Source: Rhodospirillales bacterium
GTDB taxonomy: Bacteria > Pseudomonadota > Alphaproteobacteria > Rhodospirillales > JABHCV01
Direction of reading: 5' to 3'
DNA length: 17,521 nt
Assembly (NCBI GenBank): GCA_016776705.1
Contig: JADHSW010000038.1
Location: 1-17,521, forward strand
Under the pieces are notes generated by a model. It was not told the origin of the DNA and searched no databases. It saw nothing but the letters and a program-made list of their open reading frames with translations. The translations under genes and the position numbers were made by a program. Position 1 is the stretch's first letter. Each line of letters starts with the position of its first letter. This document shows, in pieces, positions 13,236-17,521 of the stretch.

Positions 13236-14093
13236 ATGAACCAGTACAGATCGATCCTGATGGCCGTTGTTCCCGCTTTCCTCATGTCGGGTTTTGCGGG
13301 GGCAGAAAATTTTGATCCTCCCCAGACCGTAATCATCGCCTCTGGCGCGTTCATTATGGGATCGGATCGCAAGGAACGGGACGCCGCCTACGCGTTGGAT
13401 GAAAAAGCCTATGGTCACAGCGCTACCCTCAATGGACGATGGTATGAAAGTGAAACGATTCGCGGGCAGGCTTCGACTACCGGGTTTGTCATTACTCGTA
13501 CGCCGATCACAAATGAAGCGTATGCCTTGTTCGTGCGTGAAAGCGGCTACCGGCACCCGCAGGTCGATGCCAGAACCTGGGCCGGGTACGGTCTCGTTCA
13601 TCCGTTTGCGCGAACACGAAAATTTTCATGGGATGGCTCAAATCCACCGAAAGGCCGCGACACCCACCCGGTTGTTCTGGTCAGCCATGGGGACGCCAGC
13701 GCCTATGCTCGCTGGTTAAGTGAAAAGACAGGACAGCACTGGCGATTGCCATCAGAAATCGAATGGGAAAAAGCGGCCCGCGGGGCGGATGGCAGGAGGT
13801 TTCCCTGGGGCGAAAAGTTTGACCCTAGCCGGTTGAACTCCCATGATCAGGGACCTTTCGACACCCTGCCCGTCGGCAGCTTCCCAAACGGTGCCAGCCC
13901 CTTTGGGTTGATGGACGCCGCCGGTCAGGTCTTCGAATGGACGGGCGACCAAACCGGTAAAGATCGTTTTATCGTCAAGGGCGGATCATGGGATGACAAG
14001 GGCTGCGGCGTTTGCCGCCCGGCGGCGCGCCATTCAAGACCCGCAACCCTGAAACATATACTGATCGGCTTCAGGCTAGTTCGTGACAACTAG
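13236..14093 (+). CDS. Exported SUMF1/formylglycine-generating-enzyme-fold protein
   Basis: A 285-residue protein with a signal peptide (about 1-23, cleavage GAG-AE or AGA-EN), then a complete FGE-sulfatase domain. Markers are IIASGAFIMGSD (33-44), TRTPITNEAYALFV (87-100), HPVVLVSHGDASAYARWLSE (144-163), WRLPSEIEWEKAARG (169-183), PVGSFPNGASPFGLMDAAGQ (212-231), FEWT, KGGSW (248-252) and the terminal IGFRLVR. True formylglycine-generating enzymes use two Cys spaced CxxxxC after GGS; here the only mature cysteines are C257 and C260 in GCGVC, so activity on sulfatases is not implied. The fold also serves other modifying and binding roles. It is divergent from the NPC-repeat cytochrome and overlaps the end of the cupredoxin-like gene by 18 bases. 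Confidence 0.87.
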   Translation: MNQYRSILMAVVPAFLMSGFAGAENFDPPQTVIIASGAFIMGSDRKERDAAYALDEKAYGHSATLNGRWYESETIRGQASTTGFVITRTPITNEAYALFVRESGYRHPQVDARTWAGYGLVHPFARTRKFSWDGSNPPKGRDTHPVVLVSHGDASAYARWLSEKTGQHWRLPSEIEWEKAARGADGRRFPWGEKFDPSRLNSHDQGPFDTLPVGSFPNGASPFGLMDAAGQVFEWTGDQTGKDRFIVKGGSWDDKGCGVCRPAARHSRPATLKHILIGFRLVRDN

Positions 14094-14098
14094 CCGAT
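14064..14098. terminator. Palindrome at overlapping convergent gene ends
   Basis: GGCTAGTT (14074-14081) and AACTAGCC (14088-14095) pair around a 6-base loop. An alternative pairing joins ATCGGCT (14064-14070) with AGCCGAT (14092-14098). The TAG stops of both convergent genes lie inside the stem. Probably a bidirectional terminator within coding sequence; no T tract. Confidence 0.5.
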
Positions 14099-14531
14099 AA
14101 TCCGGAGTGGTGTTCAGGGGGCAGGAATACAGATACTCACCGGGTTTCAGGCTCACCTGGTATTCACGGCTGACCCCTGTCGTCAATCCCCCGCCGGAGA
14201 CACTGATTTTGGATAACTTGTGCAAGGGATTGCGCCAGTCGTAATCTTTTTCCCTGAGCCAGAAACCGAGCTCATAAGGGACATTTTTGTTGGTCACCCT
14301 GAAGACATAGTCGCCGGGTTTCAATTCCAGAACACGGGCCTTTTCCAGTCGGGATTTTGCCGTCCTGGCGTTAATCGCCTCGCAGTCGGCTTTCTTGTTT
14401 GACTTGAAACCCTGATCTGCCTCGACATCGATGAACTGGCAAGGTGTCTGGGTCAGCTCAATTATTTCAGCGGATTGGACCGGGGTGGAAAAGCCGATAA
14501 GGGCAAGGGGAAGCAGGAAATAGCGGGTCAT
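14076..14531 (-). CDS. Periplasmic cupredoxin-like protein
   Basis: A 151-residue protein from ATG 14531, which has GGAG seven bases upstream. An in-frame ATG at 14555, overlapping the transporter stop as ATGA, would add eight residues and cannot be excluded. The signal peptide is about 1-21 (VQSA-EI). The mature chain has the beta-sandwich features of plastocyanin-like proteins: LELKPGDYVFRVTNKNVPYELGFWL (68-92), KPGEYLYSCPLNTTPDYRLVV (129-149). C137 sits where a type 1 copper Cys would be, but the following His and Met ligands are missing (PLNTTPDY); H104 and C31/C50 are other possible ligands. Copper binding is therefore uncertain. It is last in a leftward run after the YedE-type transporter, with which it is probably co-expressed. 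Confidence 0.75.
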   Translation of the reverse strand: MTRYFLLPLALIGFSTPVQSAEIIELTQTPCQFIDVEADQGFKSNKKADCEAINARTAKSRLEKARVLELKPGDYVFRVTNKNVPYELGFWLREKDYDWRNPLHKLSKISVSGGGLTTGVSREYQVSLKPGEYLYSCPLNTTPDYRLVVTN

Positions 14532-14551
14532 CGTTTTCTCCAGTTTGAAAG

Positions 14552-15748
14552 TCATGTTGATGAGGTCGCCTTGGCGACATCCATGTGAAAGGGACGGCGT
14601 AGGGCAATCCCAACGGCGTTGCCAGGAAGCGCACACAGTATCCAGACCCAGCCGTGCAGGCTGGACGATGCGACGCCGCTGAAAAAGGCGCCGATGTTGC
14701 AACCGTATGAAAGTCGCGCGCCGTATCCCATGAGTAATCCTGCGACAACGGCAGCCAGCAAGGGACCTGGGCTGGGCGGCAGGCGTTTGTAAAAGGTTCC
14801 AGCCAGACTGGCCGCCAGCATCGCCCCCAACAGTACGCCGATGTTCATGACAGAAGTGGTGTCGCTCAGGATTGAGCGCGCAAGGGCGCCTTGTTGAAAA
14901 CCGCCAGCCCAGAACGGGCTGCTGGCAGGGTCCCAGCCCATCAGGGTCGCCGCCTTGCCACCCCACAAGGTGAAGGCCCAGGTAATCGACCAGGCATGAC
15001 CGGCGATAAGCAGGGTCGCCCAGTTGAGAAGGGCCAGCAGCAAGGCGCTGACGAACAGGGGCCAGGGGCCTTTCAGCACGGACGACCAGGTCAGGCCTGT
15101 GGGCCACTGAGTAATTGGTCGCATGGTCCATCCGCCAAGGCGAAGCCCTGAAAAGACCAAAGCCAGTGCGCCGATTTGCAGGGGCAGGGCGACCTCCCAT
15201 CCCCATTCCCGGGCAAGTGACACGCTGCCAATGCCGGGCAAGGTTTGCCACCAGCCAATATCCAGGCTGCCCCAGAAAGCGCCAAGGCAAAAAAACACAA
15301 GCACTAGAATGGTTCGGATGTTGCCGCCGCCCGCCGTGTACAGAACCCCCGACGCGCACCCGCTTCCCAGTTGCATGCCAATACCGAAAAGGAATGCGCC
15401 AAGGCCCATGGAAACGCCGACAGGCGCAACCGACCCCGTGACCCCATGGCCAAAGGCGCTGCCTTGGGCGAGAATTGGTGCAAATAATAAAATCGCCGCC
15501 ATCAGCATGACAATTTGAGCGGCAACACCGGTCATGTCGCGTTTTGTCAGTAAATTTCGGTAGGCCCCTGAAAATCCGAACGAGGCATGGTAAAGCGCGA
15601 TGCCCAGAGCGAGACCGATGATGAACAGCACCGCCCGGGTGCTGTCATCAGCCAAGACAAGTGCAAACAGCAAGACGGCAAGGCCACCGCCAGTGACAAG
15701 AATCATCCGCTGCGCAGGTACCCAATCGGGTGCATTTTCAGCCAACAT
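14552..15748 (-). CDS. YeeE/YedE (TsuA-like) family inner-membrane transporter
   Basis: A 398-residue polytopic membrane protein with about ten hydrophobic segments. Two family signatures are present: GMQLGSGCASGVLYTAGGG (124-142, C131) and GYGARLSYGCNIGAFFSG (341-358, C350), in the two halves of the inverted-repeat fold; SFGFSGAYR (56-64) is also typical. In characterised relatives (YeeE/TsuA) the equivalent cysteines relay thiosulfate across the membrane, so uptake of thiosulfate or a related sulfur species is the likely role. No TusA-like partner lies next to it. AGGAAACC directly precedes the ATG. The cytochrome c gene upstream ends 60 bases before and the cupredoxin-like gene follows 20 bases after its stop. 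Confidence 0.92.
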   Translation of the reverse strand: MLAENAPDWVPAQRMILVTGGGLAVLLFALVLADDSTRAVLFIIGLALGIALYHASFGFSGAYRNLLTKRDMTGVAAQIVMLMAAILLFAPILAQGSAFGHGVTGSVAPVGVSMGLGAFLFGIGMQLGSGCASGVLYTAGGGNIRTILVLVFFCLGAFWGSLDIGWWQTLPGIGSVSLAREWGWEVALPLQIGALALVFSGLRLGGWTMRPITQWPTGLTWSSVLKGPWPLFVSALLLALLNWATLLIAGHAWSITWAFTLWGGKAATLMGWDPASSPFWAGGFQQGALARSILSDTTSVMNIGVLLGAMLAASLAGTFYKRLPPSPGPLLAAVVAGLLMGYGARLSYGCNIGAFFSGVASSSLHGWVWILCALPGNAVGIALRRPFHMDVAKATSST

Positions 15749-15808
15749 GGTTTCCTACATATAGGAACACGCGAGCGAAATGGTCTCACTTTGTCGTGAG
15801 AGGATTTT

Positions 15809-16291
15809 CTAGAAAACCCCGTTGGCCTGCTGAATTTCCCGAATATAGGTTATGAGATCGGGAATATCCGCCGCCTTAATCTGGGGCTGGGGCGGCATGG
15901 AGCCGAACTTCCAGTGATGTTGGCGAACCCCCAGATTTATGGCGCTGACAAATGAGGCGTCGGGGTGGTGGGACGGCTTGTAAAAGGGATCGACAAGGGG
16001 CGGTCCCTTGTCGGACCCGGCGACGTTTCGGCCGTGGCATTTAATGCAATTTTGCTCGAAGGTCAGGCGGCCCTTTTCAGCCTTGGCCGATAATTCAGGG
16101 ACGATGACCTTGATGGTGGCGTCTTGGGACCCGCCGCCGAAAATCAGCCAGCCAACGGCCGCTAGTGCGACGACGATCCCGGCCATGGTAGTGAAGGTCG
16201 AACGATGAATTCCCGGCTTGGGCGGTGTCGGCGAATTTGAATTGTCGGGTTGACGGTTTTCAGATTTCTTACGCTTTTTGCTGACAGGCAT
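15809..16291 (-). CDS. Membrane-anchored monohaem cytochrome c
   Basis: A 160-residue protein with a Lys/Arg-rich cytoplasmic N-terminus (1-30), a membrane segment at about 36-52, and a periplasmic class I cytochrome c domain. The haem motif is CIKCH (C82, C85, H86) in FEQNCIKCHGRNVAGSDKGP; the axial ligand is probably M132 in FGSMPPQP; the final helix is IPDLITYIREIQ. H108, H109, H125 and H126 are unusual clustered histidines near the haem edge. It begins 9 bases after rmuC and precedes the YedE-type transporter. An oxidase-linked role or one with sulfur compounds is possible; the electron partner is unknown. Confidence 0.9.
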   Translation of the reverse strand: MPVSKKRKKSENRQPDNSNSPTPPKPGIHRSTFTTMAGIVVALAAVGWLIFGGGSQDATIKVIVPELSAKAEKGRLTFEQNCIKCHGRNVAGSDKGPPLVDPFYKPSHHPDASFVSAINLGVRQHHWKFGSMPPQPQIKAADIPDLITYIREIQQANGVF

Positions 16292-16300
16292 AAGGCCACA

Positions 16301-17404
16301 TTAATCCTTTATTCCCGGGAAGGGAACCAGCCGGGGCTGATCAGGCTCCGTCGCCGGCAAGTCTTCCGCCGGGGCGTCAGCACCCAACTGCATTTCCTCG
16401 ATTCGGTTACCACGCTTGGTGATTTTTTCCGACGAGATGCGAATTTCCCGAATATCCTTGTTGGCCTGATTAAAATGGGTTTCAAGGTTTTCGACCCGCT
16501 TGTCCATACGGCCAACGTCATCAAGCAATTTCAGGACTTCAGACTGTATAAGCCCCGCCTGCTCGCGCATGGAGGCATCTTTCAGCACGGCGCGGATGGT
16601 GTTCAGGGTCGCCATCAATGTTGTCGGCGAAACAATCCAGACACGGCGCTTGAAGGACTCTTCGACGACGCCTCTGAAATTGGCGTGCAATTCCGCGTAA
16701 ACGGCCTCGGACGGCAAGAACATCAGGGCAGATTCGGCAGTCTTGCCGGGTATGATGTACTTGTCGCTGATGTCTTTTACGTGTTTCAGGACATCGGCGC
16801 TGAACGCGCGGGTCGCCTGGATCTTTGCCGTCTCGTTGTCGGCGTTTCTGAGCGCCTGATAACTTTCCAGTGGGAACTTGGCGTCGATTACGATGGACCC
16901 CGGCGGGTTGGGCAGGGTCAGCAAACAGTCGGCGCGTTTGCCATTGGATAAGGTTGTCTGAAATGCAAAGGCCGATGGCGGTAACATGGAGGTGACGAGA
17001 TCATTCAGCTGAATCTCACCGAAAGCGCCGCGCGCCTGTTTGTTGGAAAGAATGTCCTGCAAGCCGACGACCTGTTCGGAAAGGGTGGTGATTTTCTTCT
17101 GGGCGGCGTCGATAACGGCGAGCCGTTCATGCAGGTCGCTCATGGTCTTGCCGGTTTTTTCAGTGCCGTCGCCAATGCGTTTTGAGACCGCATCAAGGCG
17201 TTGCTCCAGGGTCATGTTGACCTGGGCCTGGGCGACGGCCTGGGCTTCACCCATCTGGGCCAGGCGTCCGGCCAGCTCGGCCTGGTTCTCGCCCAGTTTT
17301 TGCGCCAGCTCATGGGCACGGGTTTGTCCTGCGCGCATAGTCACCACCGCGCCGACAACAAGGGCCAGGGCAAGGAAGGCGACAATCAGCGTAAGCAGTT
17401 CCAT
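16301..17404 (-). CDS. rmuC: RmuC family DNA recombination protein
   Basis: A 367-residue protein. An N-terminal membrane anchor (about 2-21) is followed by a long coiled coil (about 28-120, rich in Gln/Ala/Glu heptads). Then comes the RmuC nuclease-like domain (about 125-310): ARGAFGEIQLNDLV (124-137), RADCLLTLPNP, IVIDAKFPLESYQ and ALMFLPSEAVYAEL, ending in SPTTLMATLNTIRAVLKD. The PD-(D/E)xK-like IDAKFP is the family's most conserved part. RmuC limits inversions and rearrangements of DNA in bacteria. The C-terminus is Pro/Asp-rich. No strong Shine-Dalgarno is seen before the ATG. It is the first gene of a leftward run with the cytochrome c, transporter and cupredoxin-like genes. Confidence 0.92.
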   Translation of the reverse strand: MELLTLIVAFLALALVVGAVVTMRAGQTRAHELAQKLGENQAELAGRLAQMGEAQAVAQAQVNMTLEQRLDAVSKRIGDGTEKTGKTMSDLHERLAVIDAAQKKITTLSEQVVGLQDILSNKQARGAFGEIQLNDLVTSMLPPSAFAFQTTLSNGKRADCLLTLPNPPGSIVIDAKFPLESYQALRNADNETAKIQATRAFSADVLKHVKDISDKYIIPGKTAESALMFLPSEAVYAELHANFRGVVEESFKRRVWIVSPTTLMATLNTIRAVLKDASMREQAGLIQSEVLKLLDDVGRMDKRVENLETHFNQANKDIREIRISSEKITKRGNRIEEMQLGADAPAEDLPATEPDQPRLVPFPGIKD

Positions 17405-17521
17405 GGGCGAGGTGTCCGAATCTATTCAGATAAAAGCTTGCCTGAGGAAATCTGTAAAGGCAAATGCCTAAGTCTCTTTGATGGCTGTAACAGGAAAGTG
17501 ATTCGCATTGATCACATTTAT
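17405..17521. other. Non-coding right edge upstream of rmuC
   Basis: 117 bases with no supported gene. It should contain the rmuC promoter. A short inverted repeat AGGCAAATGCCT spans about 17458-17469. No convincing promoter hexamers were found. Confidence 0.3.

Noticed and set aside
14532..15359. A long minus-strand frame continuing upstream of the cupredoxin-like gene, which would make a 427-residue protein
   Set aside because: The upstream part overlaps the YedE-type transporter out of frame and has no family resemblance, with Arg/Gly/Pro-rich composition. The signal peptide and ribosome site mark the true start at 14531.

Overview
The window reads as chromosome of an alphaproteobacterium, most likely of the Rhodospirillales type. 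The grounds are moderately GC-rich coding DNA, the gene styles (KdsB with NVQGDLPTI, PheA with a C-terminal ACT domain, a membrane-anchored CycM-like cytochrome c), an ffs-dnaX pair, and a short SRP RNA. This placement is inferred from family style, not from a marker gene. The DNA is densely coding; no intergenic stretch exceeds about 215 bases. No tRNA, rRNA, insertion sequence, phage gene or CRISPR array was seen.

Left part (1-5000): a truncated hisN-like gene and a membrane-anchored cytochrome c run leftward with a TAATG overlap. kdsB and pheA (KDO activation, phenylalanine synthesis) run rightward as a pair. nudC (NADH pyrophosphatase) converges on pheA, with a 50-bp palindrome between them. 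Then comes a Pro/Glu-rich lipoprotein with a 14-residue tandem repeat.

Middle (5000-11100): the SRP RNA gene with a promoter and T tract, then dnaX. The usual dnaX-ybaB-recR replication/repair cluster is split here by about 3.1 kb. That insert holds a GST-like gene, a second 50-bp palindrome, a secreted amidohydrolase-like gene with an altered metal motif, an AT-rich PAS-type gene, and a DnaQ-fold exonuclease facing the other way. ybaB and recR follow.

Right part (11100-17521): a His-rich gene of unknown function; a two-gene unit encoding exported proteins packed with Asn-Pro-Cys repeats, one of which carries a c-type haem domain between two Cys-rich blocks; a divergent exported SUMF1/FGE-sulfatase-fold protein with only two cysteines, spaced CxxC, in the predicted mature chain; and a leftward run rmuC, membrane cytochrome c, YeeE/YedE-type transporter (thiosulfate/sulfur family) and a cupredoxin-like periplasmic protein. 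Apart from rmuC and the His-rich gene this is an envelope/periplasm-directed set involving haem, thiols and possibly sulfur. The NPC-repeat proteins with the neighbouring SUMF1-fold protein are the best candidate for an undescribed system. The 50-bp palindrome family, which supplies stop codons to the genes it abuts, is the best non-coding signal.
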